A DNA stretch of 64,000 nucleotides from contig CAMDCL010000002.1 in assembly GCA_945890205.1 (NCBI GenBank), positions 1-64,000 on the forward strand, written 5' to 3'. This document shows, in pieces, positions 50,592-60,096 of this stretch. Numbering within the stretch: position 1 is the first letter of the stretch; every line of letters begins with the position of its first letter. Source of the stretch: Bifidobacterium breve (GTDB lineage: Bacteria > Actinomycetota > Actinomycetes > Nanopelagicales > Nanopelagicaceae). The notes beneath the pieces are model-generated. The model was not told where the DNA came from. It saw only the letters and a list, made by a program, of their open reading frames with translations, and did no database searches. Both the position numbers and the translations under genes were made by a program.

Positions 50592-52487
50592 TTACCCTAC
50601 GGTAATCGTCACCGTGCTGCCACGTTTAACCTTTGTGTTGACCACTGGTGAAACTCTCTTCACAGTTTTTTTCTTATTATTTCCGATTACAACAACCTTG
50701 ACCTTCAATCCTAGGGATTCAAGCATCGCCTTTGCAGCGTTTGCCTCCATAGTAACTACCGTCTTTGGTATAAATGTATATCGAGGACCCTTTGAAATCT
50801 GTATGACGACCCGAGCGCCTTTGTTCATGCTTACTCCACCAGCAGGAGTTTGTGAGATAACAGCCAGCTCTGGCACATTGTCATTAAAGGCGTATCCGAC
50901 TTCAACGGAAAATCCAGTTTCAGTCAGTTCATTTAATGCTTGCTCGCCACTCTTTCCAAGGTATGAAACAAGAGCAATCTGCTCAACCCCCTTAGAGACC
51001 ACCAAGTTAATTGTGGTGTCACGTTTAACAGATGTGCCTGAAACTGGGGATGAAGAGATTACAAACCCTTTTGGTATTTCTGTGCTGAAAACCTCTCGAA
51101 TCTGACCTACCAAAAGTGGTGACTTCTTTAATACCGTTTGAGCTGCTTCAGGGGTCAAACCTGTAGTCATAGGAACTGAATAACGTTCTGGTCCCTTAGA
51201 AATAATTAACTTTACCGATCCGGCCGCATCAACCTTGTCGCCACCTGCAGGAATACTTTCGATGATCCTGCCCTTAGCAATCTCTTCATCAAATCGATTC
51301 TCAACAACCGTAGTCAACCCTAGGGGCGCGATGATGTTCACCGCCTCCTCATAACTTCCACCAATAGTGGATGGAACAACTACTCGAGATCCAGGCCCAA
51401 CTAAGCTCCACCAGCCACCCACACCAAGTGCTACCGCCAGAACCAATGCAACCTTGCGATTGCGTCGAACACGTTTACTTGCACGCTTCTTCTTCTCCTC
51501 TTTGCGGCGAATCTCCTTCGTTGTCTCTACAACGACAGGAGTTTGCTCAACAGGTACAACCTCTTTAACCTTTTTGCGAGGCTTTTCCCTAATTGGTTCG
51601 ACGGGAAGATCTAGCCCCAAATCCATTTGATTCTTCCGCGGATCCAAATCGATCTGAATCTGCTGCAACCTTGCCAGAAAATCTCCAGCGGTACGAGGGC
51701 GCTCATCTGGATTTTTTGCGGTAGCAGATGCGATCAGATCATCAAGGGCTTGTGGAATATCTCGACGCTTGCTGCGCAACCGTGGGATCTCCTCATTGAC
51801 ATGCATATATGCAATTTGAATTGGAGTCTCGGCCGAGAATGGTTTATCGCCAATAAGCATTTCGTAAGCGACGATGCCGGTTGCATAAACATCGCTTCGA
51901 GAATCAGCAACCCCACGCTGAACTTGCTCAGGGGAGAGATATGAAACGCTTCCAAGGATGACACTTGATTCAGCGGTCATGGTTGAACCAATAATCTCGC
52001 CACGAGCAAGACCAAAATCTGCGATCTTGATGCGGCCATCCTTTGAAATCAAGATATTTTCCGGCTTAATGTCACGATGCACGATTCCCAAAAGGTGAGC
52101 GGCAGCTAATGCGCTCAGGATGGGTGTCAGATAGTTAATTGCATCCATAATCTCAAAGCGGCCACGTTCATTGAGATACTCACGAAGAGTGTGGCCTTCA
52201 ATAAGCTCCATCACTAAAAAGATTGCGGGAACTCCACTTTGATTCCAGCCTTGATCCTGCACCGCAACAATATTGGGGTGGGATAGTGCGGCAGCAGCCT
52301 TAGCCTCCTTTATAAAGCGAGAGACAAAGGCCTCATCTTGAGCAAGATGCGGGTGCATGATTTTGACCGCAACTTTTCTATCAAGTCGTGTATCAATCGC
52401 TTCATAGATAGAAGCCATTCCACCGTTAGCGACCTGACGCAGTAATTGGTAACGCCCATCAATGAGCTCTCCGGTCAGATCAGACAT
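50592..52487 (-). CDS. pknB: Ser/Thr protein kinase with PASTA repeats
   Basis: Kinase motifs VHRDIKPENILI, ADFGLARG; one TM; four PASTA-like repeats. ATG at 52487 is 6 nt after TAAAAT. Confidence 0.93.
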   Translation of the reverse strand: MSDLTGELIDGRYQLLRQVANGGMASIYEAIDTRLDRKVAVKIMHPHLAQDEAFVSRFIKEAKAAAALSHPNIVAVQDQGWNQSGVPAIFLVMELIEGHTLREYLNERGRFEIMDAINYLTPILSALAAAHLLGIVHRDIKPENILISKDGRIKIADFGLARGEIIGSTMTAESSVILGSVSYLSPEQVQRGVADSRSDVYATGIVAYEMLIGDKPFSAETPIQIAYMHVNEEIPRLRSKRRDIPQALDDLIASATAKNPDERPRTAGDFLARLQQIQIDLDPRKNQMDLGLDLPVEPIREKPRKKVKEVVPVEQTPVVVETTKEIRRKEEKKKRASKRVRRNRKVALVLAVALGVGGWWSLVGPGSRVVVPSTIGGSYEEAVNIIAPLGLTTVVENRFDEEIAKGRIIESIPAGGDKVDAAGSVKLIISKGPERYSVPMTTGLTPEAAQTVLKKSPLLVGQIREVFSTEIPKGFVISSSPVSGTSVKRDTTINLVVSKGVEQIALVSYLGKSGEQALNELTETGFSVEVGYAFNDNVPELAVISQTPAGGVSMNKGARVVIQISKGPRYTFIPKTVVTMEANAAKAMLESLGLKVKVVVIGNNKKKTVKRVSPVVNTKVKRGSTVTITVG

Positions 52488-52542
52488 GAGCAAATTTTAT
52501 GGAGCCCGCCAAGTAGTGGGCATAAGGGCGCGCCCAAAAACC

Positions 52543-53034
52543 TTATGAAGTGAGTTTAAACTCGCAGTTTTCACGGGTTTGATCGGTATCAAAGTGAATT
52601 GATTGTTGGATCTGCCATTGGCGCATTTCTTTTTCAAGATGGGCCCCATCGCGAGCCAAGACTCTTTGCAAGCCAGTTTCAGAATCAATATCTAACCAAT
52701 AGGTTATTGCTCCAGCCTCTCGTACAATTGCTTGAGCAGCTCCAACCCCTTCGATAATCAAGTAATCGGTTGGGGTAATGATCTCTTCACGATCAAACTT
52801 CATTAAATGCCAGTTAAAGATCTTGATGGTGCACGCTCTACCTGCAAGATGGGCCGAGGTAATGCGATCCAAAATCTCCATCAAGGCGTTACTGAGTGCG
52901 TTTTCCCAACCGTTGTACAAATCATCCATATGAACTGTTCGGACAGTTGAGTGGGTTGAGTATTCCGCCTCTAACTTGGCTGCAAGAGTAGTTTTACCTG
53001 CCCCTGCTGGACCATCAATAGCTAAGAGAACCAC
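52543..53034 (-). CDS. Small P-loop kinase, uridine kinase-like
   Basis: Walker A AIDGPAGAGKTTLAAKLE, HMDDLYNGWENAL; overlaps the pnuC-family gene by 20 nt. Confidence 0.75.
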   Translation of the reverse strand: MVLLAIDGPAGAGKTTLAAKLEAEYSTHSTVRTVHMDDLYNGWENALSNALMEILDRITSAHLAGRACTIKIFNWHLMKFDREEIITPTDYLIIEGVGAAQAIVREAGAITYWLDIDSETGLQRVLARDGAHLEKEMRQWQIQQSIHFDTDQTRENCEFKLTS

Positions 53035-53590
53035 GCCAGCGCTTCCATCCCAAAATGGCGACTATCGCAAAGACTCCGTACAGAAGCGCGGTAAACCAAT
53101 ACCCAAGTGAAAGGTATTGAATCGTTGCAACCACATTGACGATGAGCCAAAGTACCCAAGTCTCATACTTCTCATAAACCATTAGCAATTGCGCAACAAT
53201 TGAGCCGATAAGAATGAAGGCATCGGTCCAGGTTGCCGCTGCACCAATATCTGATAAGACTGGAGACAAAATGGCAACGCTAACTATTGTTCCAATCGCG
53301 ATTCCTACTCTGCTTCTAGTGGAAATAGTTCCAGGCACGGCACCAGTTGGGGCCCAACCAAACCATCCATAAATCGCTGCACCGATAAATACAATTTGCA
53401 GCATCGCACTTGCGAAAAGGTCTACCTGGTAGAAAAAAACACCGTACAAACTGCTACTCAATACCCACCAAGGCCACGTGATTCTTTTTCCTGTTGTACC
53501 GAGATATACCCCAATAAATGAGGCCACCGCTGCTATAAATTCGAGAATAGATACTTCATAGCCCCATGCTGTAAATAAAGTGGTTGACAT
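53015..53590 (-). CDS. pnuT: PnuC-family vitamin transporter, probable thiamine transporter PnuT
   Basis: PnuC topology and WVLWLIVNVVATIQYLSLG (WxxWxxxN motif); preceded by TPP riboswitch. Confidence 0.82.
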   Translation of the reverse strand: MSTTLFTAWGYEVSILEFIAAVASFIGVYLGTTGKRITWPWWVLSSSLYGVFFYQVDLFASAMLQIVFIGAAIYGWFGWAPTGAVPGTISTRSRVGIAIGTIVSVAILSPVLSDIGAAATWTDAFILIGSIVAQLLMVYEKYETWVLWLIVNVVATIQYLSLGYWFTALLYGVFAIVAILGWKRWRGSLSY

Positions 53591-53595
53591 AGTTC

Positions 53596-53682
53596 ATTCC
53601 TTCCACATCCGCATTACCGGATCGGTCAATCGGTCGGTCTGAATCTCAGACCCTCTCAGCCTTGTGGGCTCCCGTAGTTGTT
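53596..53682 (-). ncRNA. TPP riboswitch (THI element)
   Basis: Minus strand: actacgggagcccacaaggctgagagggtctgagattcagaccgaccgattgaccgatccggtaatgcggatgtggaaggaa; has GGAGCCC, GGCTGAGAGGG, GACCGATCCGG-TAATGC. Confidence 0.92.
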
Positions 53683-53685
53683 ACT

Positions 53686-54588
53686 CTAGCGTGAAATCAG
53701 CTGGCGCTTAACAAATGCAGCCCCTGCAACACGGATTCTTCTGCCCGTTGATGTCTTTGCACGGTGATTAAAGATGTCATATCCAATTCTTTCGACCTCA
53801 TCGACGATGCCACAGTACAAAGTGCTGGCCGCTTCAATGCATGGACGACTCGATGCCTCCAACATTGCGATCCCAGGAGCGGCCTCTGCTTGTAATTGAC
53901 GCACACGCGCAATTTGGAACTTTAAAGCCTCAATAATTTCAGGGGTTAAGACCCGTTCTTCAAGCATTTCACGTGTAACACCAAACTGACCCAGCTCCTT
54001 AAGCGGTAGGTAAACACGACCACGATCTAGATCCTCATCTACATCGCGAATAAAGTTAGCCAACTGAAAAGCAATTCCAAGTTTCTTCGCTGCTTCAAAA
54101 GCATCCTCGTGCAGAGGGCCCAGAATTGGAACCATTTCGAGCCCAATTACAGCGGCAGACCCATAGACATACTCAAGTAAATCCTCATAACTTTCATACT
54201 CTTGTACAGTCAAGTCCATCGTCATCGAATGTAGAAATGCTTCAAAGTGTTGGTGGGGAATATCAAAGCGATTGACGGTATCAATCAATGCACGACCCAC
54301 ATGATCTTGGCTTGTGCCTTTTTTTAGATCTGCAAGAACTCCGTTACCCCACTTGCTGAGAACTTCAGCTTTTTCCTCAACACTAAGCTCTGAGGCTAAA
54401 TCATCAACAATTTCATCTGCATAGCGCGCAAAACCATACAGCGCATGAACAAAGGGACGTTTTGCTTTTGGCAGTAACAAGGTTGCCAGGTAGTACGTCT
54501 TTCCATGCAATGCGTTGAGCCGCTTGCACTCTTCGTAGGATGCACGAAGATCGGGATCTGTAATCCCTGCAGCGGTTAACTCATCCAT
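53686..54588 (-). CDS. crtB: Phytoene synthase
   Basis: ALYGFARYADEIVDD, QLANFIRDVDEDLDRGRVYLP. Confidence 0.94.
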   Translation of the reverse strand: MDELTAAGITDPDLRASYEECKRLNALHGKTYYLATLLLPKAKRPFVHALYGFARYADEIVDDLASELSVEEKAEVLSKWGNGVLADLKKGTSQDHVGRALIDTVNRFDIPHQHFEAFLHSMTMDLTVQEYESYEDLLEYVYGSAAVIGLEMVPILGPLHEDAFEAAKKLGIAFQLANFIRDVDEDLDRGRVYLPLKELGQFGVTREMLEERVLTPEIIEALKFQIARVRQLQAEAAPGIAMLEASSRPCIEAASTLYCGIVDEVERIGYDIFNHRAKTSTGRRIRVAGAAFVKRQLISR

Positions 54589-56073
54589 TTACTTAACCGG
54601 ACCCACAATACGTTCGGCGGCAAGACGACCTGAGATCAAAACCATTGGGACACCAACACCTGGTTGAGTTCCAGATCCGGCAAAGACAACATTTTCTATG
54701 CCCGCTGCCATATTGCGCGGCCTAAAAGGTCCTGTTTGAAAGAAGGTATGCGCGCTAGCAAATGGTGCACCTTGCTCCATACCCTGATTTTTCCAATCCA
54801 GAGGAGTTGTTACAACCTCAGTTTCAATCGCATCTCCAAAACCTGTGTATCCGCGTTGTTCAAGGATTTCAACCATGTGATCTCGGTATGGCTTAGTTTG
54901 CTTGGTCCAATCAATATCAGCCGTCAGGTTTGGGGTAGGGAAGAGAACATAGTAAGAGGTTTTCCCTGCTGGAGCTAAAGCTGGATCATCGAGTGAAGGA
55001 ATTGTTACCAAAACACTCGGATCACTCATCAACTTCTTTTGCTTGATTAACTCATCAAAGACGCCATCCCACGATTGACCAAAGTGGATATTGTGGTGAG
55101 CTGCGAAATCGTACTTCTTTGAAGAACCCACCAACATAGTTACACAGGAAGGGGAGTAGTTAAGGCGCTTAACATTCAAAGGTGTCTTACCCAATAGATC
55201 CCGCCATGCAACGGGTAGATCTGGATTCAGAATAATTGCATCGCATTCGATGCGTTGACCATCTTCTGTGATAACCGCCTTTGCGCGACCATTTTGCACA
55301 TCTACCTTTGACACTGTTGTGCTGTATTTAAACTCAACACCATGCTTTTGAGCAGCAGCTGCCATTGCGCGAGGAACAGCATGCATTCCACCCTTAGGGA
55401 AGAAAACACCATTGACGGAATCCATATAAGCAATAACCGCATAAATGGCTAGCGCTTGCTGTGGGCTAACACCGGCATACATAGCCTGGAATGAGTACAC
55501 CTTCTGCAGACGCGGATCCTTCATAAATTGATTGACCTTGGGCGATAAGCGACGGAAGCCACCTAAAGCGATAAGACGGGCAAGGTTGGGCGTTAAAAGA
55601 TTGAATGGAGAATCAATATTGCGATCAATAAAATCATTCATCTCATACTTGTATAACTTGGTCACAAAATCTACATATCGTGCATAACCAGCGGCTTCTT
55701 CGGGGCTGATCTTGTCTGCAATCTCAGCTTCCATCTGTGCAGTGTTTGCATGAACATCTAATTGGGATCCATCTGCGTAAAAGGCACGATACAAAGGAGA
55801 AACAGGCATTAATTCAACCCAATCCTTCATATCTTCTCCGACGCAGCTAAAGGCATCTTGAATTAATGAGGGCATTGTTAAAACAGAAGGTCCTGTATCA
55901 AATGAGTATCCATCCTTTTGCAGCAATCCACTTCGGCCACCAGGAACAGCTTCACGTTCAATGACAGTTACCTTGCGACCTGCACCTGCAAGACGTAGCG
56001 CAGCGCTTAAGCCGGCATAACCTGCTCCAACGATGACAACGTGATCTGTAGGACCTTTGACGCGAGCAGGCAT
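54589..56073 (-). CDS. crtI: Phytoene desaturase
   Basis: VVIVGAGYAGLSAALRLAGAGRKVTVIEREAVPGGRSG; C-terminal GSGTQPGVGVPMVLISGRLAAERI. Confidence 0.94.
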   Translation of the reverse strand: MPARVKGPTDHVVIVGAGYAGLSAALRLAGAGRKVTVIEREAVPGGRSGLLQKDGYSFDTGPSVLTMPSLIQDAFSCVGEDMKDWVELMPVSPLYRAFYADGSQLDVHANTAQMEAEIADKISPEEAAGYARYVDFVTKLYKYEMNDFIDRNIDSPFNLLTPNLARLIALGGFRRLSPKVNQFMKDPRLQKVYSFQAMYAGVSPQQALAIYAVIAYMDSVNGVFFPKGGMHAVPRAMAAAAQKHGVEFKYSTTVSKVDVQNGRAKAVITEDGQRIECDAIILNPDLPVAWRDLLGKTPLNVKRLNYSPSCVTMLVGSSKKYDFAAHHNIHFGQSWDGVFDELIKQKKLMSDPSVLVTIPSLDDPALAPAGKTSYYVLFPTPNLTADIDWTKQTKPYRDHMVEILEQRGYTGFGDAIETEVVTTPLDWKNQGMEQGAPFASAHTFFQTGPFRPRNMAAGIENVVFAGSGTQPGVGVPMVLISGRLAAERIVGPVK

Positions 56074-57150
56074 TTAAGCACTCCTTTTAGTTGCGATGTT
56101 AGCTAGCTCGACGAGCAAAGCCTTTCCATCGTTGGTGAATAGTGGTGATTGAGCCGCCGAAAGGGCGGCAGCTGTGAGTCTTTCAATTGTTGATTCAAGC
56201 TCGGCACGTGCACCTGTTGCTTCAATGATTTCCTGCAGTGCTGCAACTCCCTGCCCATCAAGATCTGGGCGACCAAAGTACTTCTTACAGGTTTGCGCCT
56301 GCGCAGGGGATTGACGTTCATGTGTCATTGCAATCAAAACAGTGCGCTTGCCTTCGCGAAGATCATCACCTGCAGGCTTACCAGTAATAGATGGATCTCC
56401 AAAGACACCTAAGAGATCATCCCGAAGCTGGAAGGCTTCACCAAGTGGCAAACCATATGCCGATAGGGCAGCAAAAATCTCATTACTTGGGTGCGCACTT
56501 ATTGCTGCGCCAAGATGTAGTGGACGTTCAATTGTGTACTTTCCTGATTTGTATCGTGCAATCTTCATCGATCGTTCGGTGCAGGTGTCCTTCTGTGTCT
56601 GCTCATGAATATCCAGAAACTGTCCAGCCATTAACTCAACCCGCATCTCGTTGTACAAAGGGATCATACGAGCGTACTGCTCTGTAGATATTCCAGCGCT
56701 GTTGAGCATTTGATCAGACCAAACAAGGGCTAGATCACCTAACAAAACCGCAGCCGATAAACCATATTGCGGAGCGAAGCCATCAAGTTCATCCTGCACA
56801 TGCATTGTTTCAAAGTGTCGATGGATAGATGGCTTACCTCTGCGAGTATCGGATCCATCCATCAAATCATCATGAATGAGAGCACATGCTTGCAATAACT
56901 CCAGAGCTGCCATTGCTCGTATAGTTGACTTTTCTATTGATCCACCAGCAGCGGTAAAGCCTGCATAGGCAAACAATGGGCGAAGACGCTTTCCACTATC
57001 TAATAAGAAGGAGCTAAGGGCATCTGATACGGGTGAGAGATCTGATGAGATCGAATTCAGATATGCGCTCTCACGATTGAGGAAGATGCTTAGCTCTTCC
57101 TCAACGGCGCTACGCACGCTCTTTAATGTTGCCTTCGGCTCTGAACTCAC
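56074..57150 (-). CDS. crtE: Geranylgeranyl diphosphate synthase-type polyprenyl synthetase
   Basis: LIHDDLMDGSDTRRGKPSIH, FQLRDDLLGVFGD. Confidence 0.93.
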   Translation of the reverse strand: MSSEPKATLKSVRSAVEEELSIFLNRESAYLNSISSDLSPVSDALSSFLLDSGKRLRPLFAYAGFTAAGGSIEKSTIRAMAALELLQACALIHDDLMDGSDTRRGKPSIHRHFETMHVQDELDGFAPQYGLSAAVLLGDLALVWSDQMLNSAGISTEQYARMIPLYNEMRVELMAGQFLDIHEQTQKDTCTERSMKIARYKSGKYTIERPLHLGAAISAHPSNEIFAALSAYGLPLGEAFQLRDDLLGVFGDPSITGKPAGDDLREGKRTVLIAMTHERQSPAQAQTCKKYFGRPDLDGQGVAALQEIIEATGARAELESTIERLTAAALSAAQSPLFTNDGKALLVELANIATKRSA

Positions 57151-57156
57151 GCGGTA

Positions 57157-57166
57157 ACGGTACCCT
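57157..57166. promoter_or_regulatory. Overlapping divergent -10 elements for crtE (-) and metF (+)
   Basis: + strand TACCCT (57161-57166) and - strand TACCGT (57157-57162), each exactly 6 nt upstream of a GTG start. Confidence 0.65.
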
Positions 57167-57172
57167 CACTCC

Positions 57173-58027
57173 GTGGTATCGCGCACTTCGTACTCATTCG
57201 AGTTCTTCCCTCCTAAGGATGTAGAGGGTGAAGATCGGCTGTGGGCTGCCATCGAAGGGCTTAAATCAATCGCCCCAGACTTTGTCTCAGTTACTTATGG
57301 TGCAGGTGGCTCAACCCGAGATCGATCGATTCGAATCGCTCGAGAGATCACACAACGCACCGGAATCTCAACTGTTGCACATTTAACCTGTGTTGGATCA
57401 ACTCGCCAAGAGTTATTGACCATTTTGCAAAGCTATAGAGATGCAGGAATCACAAGCATCTTGGCTTTGCGGGGAGATCCAACTGGTGGCCCCAGTGCGC
57501 CGTGGACCGCAACAGAAAATGGTTTGAATCACGCCGATGAATTAGTACAAATGGCGGCAGAGTTTGGTGGCTTCACCATCGGCGTTGCAGCATTTCCAGA
57601 TGGACATCCTGCATCTAACGGAGATTTTGATAAAGATGTAAATGTACTGATTCGTAAAGAACAACTGGGCGCAACCTTTGCGACAACACAATTTTTCTTT
57701 GAAGCAGATCGCTATATCCAATTAGTTAATAAGCTAAGGGCGCGAGGATCAAAGCTCACAATCATTCCCGGGATCCTGCCAGTTACTAATGTGAAGTTAC
57801 TGCACCGCATGGCCGAACTTGGCGGCACCCCGATCCCACGCAACATCGCAGATGCCTTTGCACAGGTTGAAAATGATCCGCAAGCTGTGCGTGCCCTTGG
57901 AGTAGAGATAGCAACATCACTCTGCAAAGAGTTGCTAGCCGCTGGAGCTTTAGGCTTACACTTTTATACAATGAATAGCTCAACAGCTACCCAAGAGATC
58001 TACAGAAAGTTAAATGATGCTCAATAA
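57173..58027 (+). CDS. metF: Methylenetetrahydrofolate reductase
   Basis: SFEFFPPKDVEGEDRLW, SVTYGAGGSTRDRS, ALRGDPTGG. Confidence 0.94.
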   Translation: MVSRTSYSFEFFPPKDVEGEDRLWAAIEGLKSIAPDFVSVTYGAGGSTRDRSIRIAREITQRTGISTVAHLTCVGSTRQELLTILQSYRDAGITSILALRGDPTGGPSAPWTATENGLNHADELVQMAAEFGGFTIGVAAFPDGHPASNGDFDKDVNVLIRKEQLGATFATTQFFFEADRYIQLVNKLRARGSKLTIIPGILPVTNVKLLHRMAELGGTPIPRNIADAFAQVENDPQAVRALGVEIATSLCKELLAAGALGLHFYTMNSSTATQEIYRKLNDAQ

Positions 58028-58640
58028 ACAAGAGTTCAAAGCAAAATGGAGTTCTTTGCATAACAACGCTGAAACAAAGGGCATCGTTGGCGCATGGCTC
58101 AATATCTCGTACCGCTTTGGCTTGATCTGCACCTTGCTTCGTATTTCTCCTAACGCCCTTACCTATTTAGGTTTACTGGGTGCGGTCGGAACAGCCTTAA
58201 CAGCCCAAACCTGGTGGTCAATTGCCTTCTTAGTTTTCTCGCTATTTTGCGATGGAATCGATGGAAGTGTTGCAATATTCCAACAGCGTGACAGTAAATG
58301 GGGCGCGACCCTTGATTCAGCTGTAGATCGAATCAGTGAAGCGTTGTGGTTCTACACCCTGTATGTAATCGGTGTTCCAGCATGGATCCCAATCGCTCTT
58401 TGGTGTGTAGCCGCCTTTCAAGAGTACGCACGTACCAAGTTAGTTTCACTAGGCGTCAGTGACTTAGGTGTCGTAACACCTGCTGAGCGTCCAATGCGTG
58501 CAAGTTATATCTTTATTATTTTGGTGCTGGATTTGGTGGGGCTTCCAGGAGCGACCGCTTTGTCAATCGCCTTCTTTGTGATTCAGTGCTACAGCTTTGT
58601 TAGTGTCGTGCGTTTTTCTCGTAGCCAATTGCTTCAGTAA
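58014..58640 (+). CDS. CDP-alcohol phosphatidyltransferase family protein
   Basis: FCDGIDGSVAIFQQRDSKWGATLDSAVDRISE (DGxxAR-like D-x2-DG motif variant). Confidence 0.87.
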   Translation: MMLNKQEFKAKWSSLHNNAETKGIVGAWLNISYRFGLICTLLRISPNALTYLGLLGAVGTALTAQTWWSIAFLVFSLFCDGIDGSVAIFQQRDSKWGATLDSAVDRISEALWFYTLYVIGVPAWIPIALWCVAAFQEYARTKLVSLGVSDLGVVTPAERPMRASYIFIILVLDLVGLPGATALSIAFFVIQCYSFVSVVRFSRSQLLQ

Positions 58641-60096
58641 CTAAATCTCCACTTATTCCGACAAGCGGTAATCCACCACCGGGATGAGCAGAGCCTCCGA
58701 CCAAGTACAAACCCTTTATAGGTGAGCGGTTCTTGGCGCGCATAAAGGCGGCGCGAGCTCCGTTGCTAGATGTTCCGTAAATCGCACCACCTGGAGCATG
58801 AACTGAAGCTTCAAGATCTGCTGGTGTTCTAATAGTTAAAGACTCCAAGCGATCTCGCACCGAGATGCCGCGGGCTTCAATTTGATCAATGATGGTGTTG
58901 GCGTAATTACGAGCAAACTCTTTATCATTCCAATCAAACTGTCCATGTGTTGGAGCGTTCACCAAAACAAACCAGCCTTCAAGGGTTTCATCTCTGCTCA
59001 TCTCGGGATCTTGCGGAGCGCAAATATAGATTGTTGGATTTTCAACGGGTTTGCCATGGATAAAGATTGCATCAAATTCAGCATCGTAATTTTCTGGAAA
59101 CAAAATAGTGTGATGGTTCAGAGTTTGATCTGGATCCTTACGCATTCCTAGTAACAAACAGAAGCCAGCAACTGAAACATCTGCATTGTCGATGTTTTTG
59201 CGGGCCTTTCTCAAGGTGCGCTCATGTCCCTTAATTAACTTGTTATAGACCAATGAAGCATCAGCATTAGCAACAACGGCATCTGCTTCAACAACTGCTC
59301 CATTAGCCAGGATTACTCCGGTGGCTCTCTTACCTTCAGTAGTGATAGCTGAAACAGGGGAGTTCAAGTGGAAGGTAACGCCGACATCTAAGGCACGCTG
59401 ATGGACAGTTGCAGCCAGTTGGCCTAATCCGCCCTTTACATGCCAAGCCCCAAAGCTCTCCTCAACAAAGGCAATTGTTGATAAAACCGCAGGGGCTTTG
59501 CGCGGATCAGATCCACTGTAGGTAGCGTAGCGATCCATGATGTAACGCAGGCGTTGATCCTTAACTATCTCATCTGCATGAGCTCGTAAGGTCTTCCATG
59601 GTGCAATTATCTTCATATCGCGCAGGAAGGTAATCCGTTTCAACAGCGAGATAGGCGATTTCAACTCTGATTCAATAAATGGTCCACGACTTACATCCCA
59701 CATGCGCTCTGCGCGCTTCATAATGCGATCCCATTGCTGGGCACTTTCTGCACCAAAGGATTTAGAAATTGACTCCAAAGTTTTGTTTCTCGATAAGTTA
59801 GAAAACTTTACGCTACCGCCATCAGCAAATCGATAATCAAAGGAGGGATCGACAGACTCAATCGGACAGACAAAGCCCATTGGCTTTCCGGTGCGCTGAA
59901 AGAAATCCTTATAGACAGCTGGCAAGGTCAACAAGGATGGTCCGGTATCAAATGCAACTTTGCCGATCCATTCGGTTCGGCATTTTCCACCTACTTGATC
60001 AGATGCTTCGTATAGAACAACCTCATGACCTCCACGTGATAAACGTGCAGCAGCGGTCATTCCGCCCATACCTGCACCAATTACCACGATCTTCAT
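58600..60096 (-). CDS. Second CrtI/CrtD-type carotenoid desaturase or related oxidoreductase
   Basis: MKIVVIGAGMGGMTAAARLSRGGHEVVLYEASDQVGGKCRTEW; C-terminal YLVGGSAHPGGGLPLVGISG; ATG at 60096 overlaps the upstream stop. Confidence 0.88.
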   Translation of the reverse strand: MKIVVIGAGMGGMTAAARLSRGGHEVVLYEASDQVGGKCRTEWIGKVAFDTGPSLLTLPAVYKDFFQRTGKPMGFVCPIESVDPSFDYRFADGGSVKFSNLSRNKTLESISKSFGAESAQQWDRIMKRAERMWDVSRGPFIESELKSPISLLKRITFLRDMKIIAPWKTLRAHADEIVKDQRLRYIMDRYATYSGSDPRKAPAVLSTIAFVEESFGAWHVKGGLGQLAATVHQRALDVGVTFHLNSPVSAITTEGKRATGVILANGAVVEADAVVANADASLVYNKLIKGHERTLRKARKNIDNADVSVAGFCLLLGMRKDPDQTLNHHTILFPENYDAEFDAIFIHGKPVENPTIYICAPQDPEMSRDETLEGWFVLVNAPTHGQFDWNDKEFARNYANTIIDQIEARGISVRDRLESLTIRTPADLEASVHAPGGAIYGTSSNGARAAFMRAKNRSPIKGLYLVGGSAHPGGGLPLVGISGDLVTEAIGYEKNARH

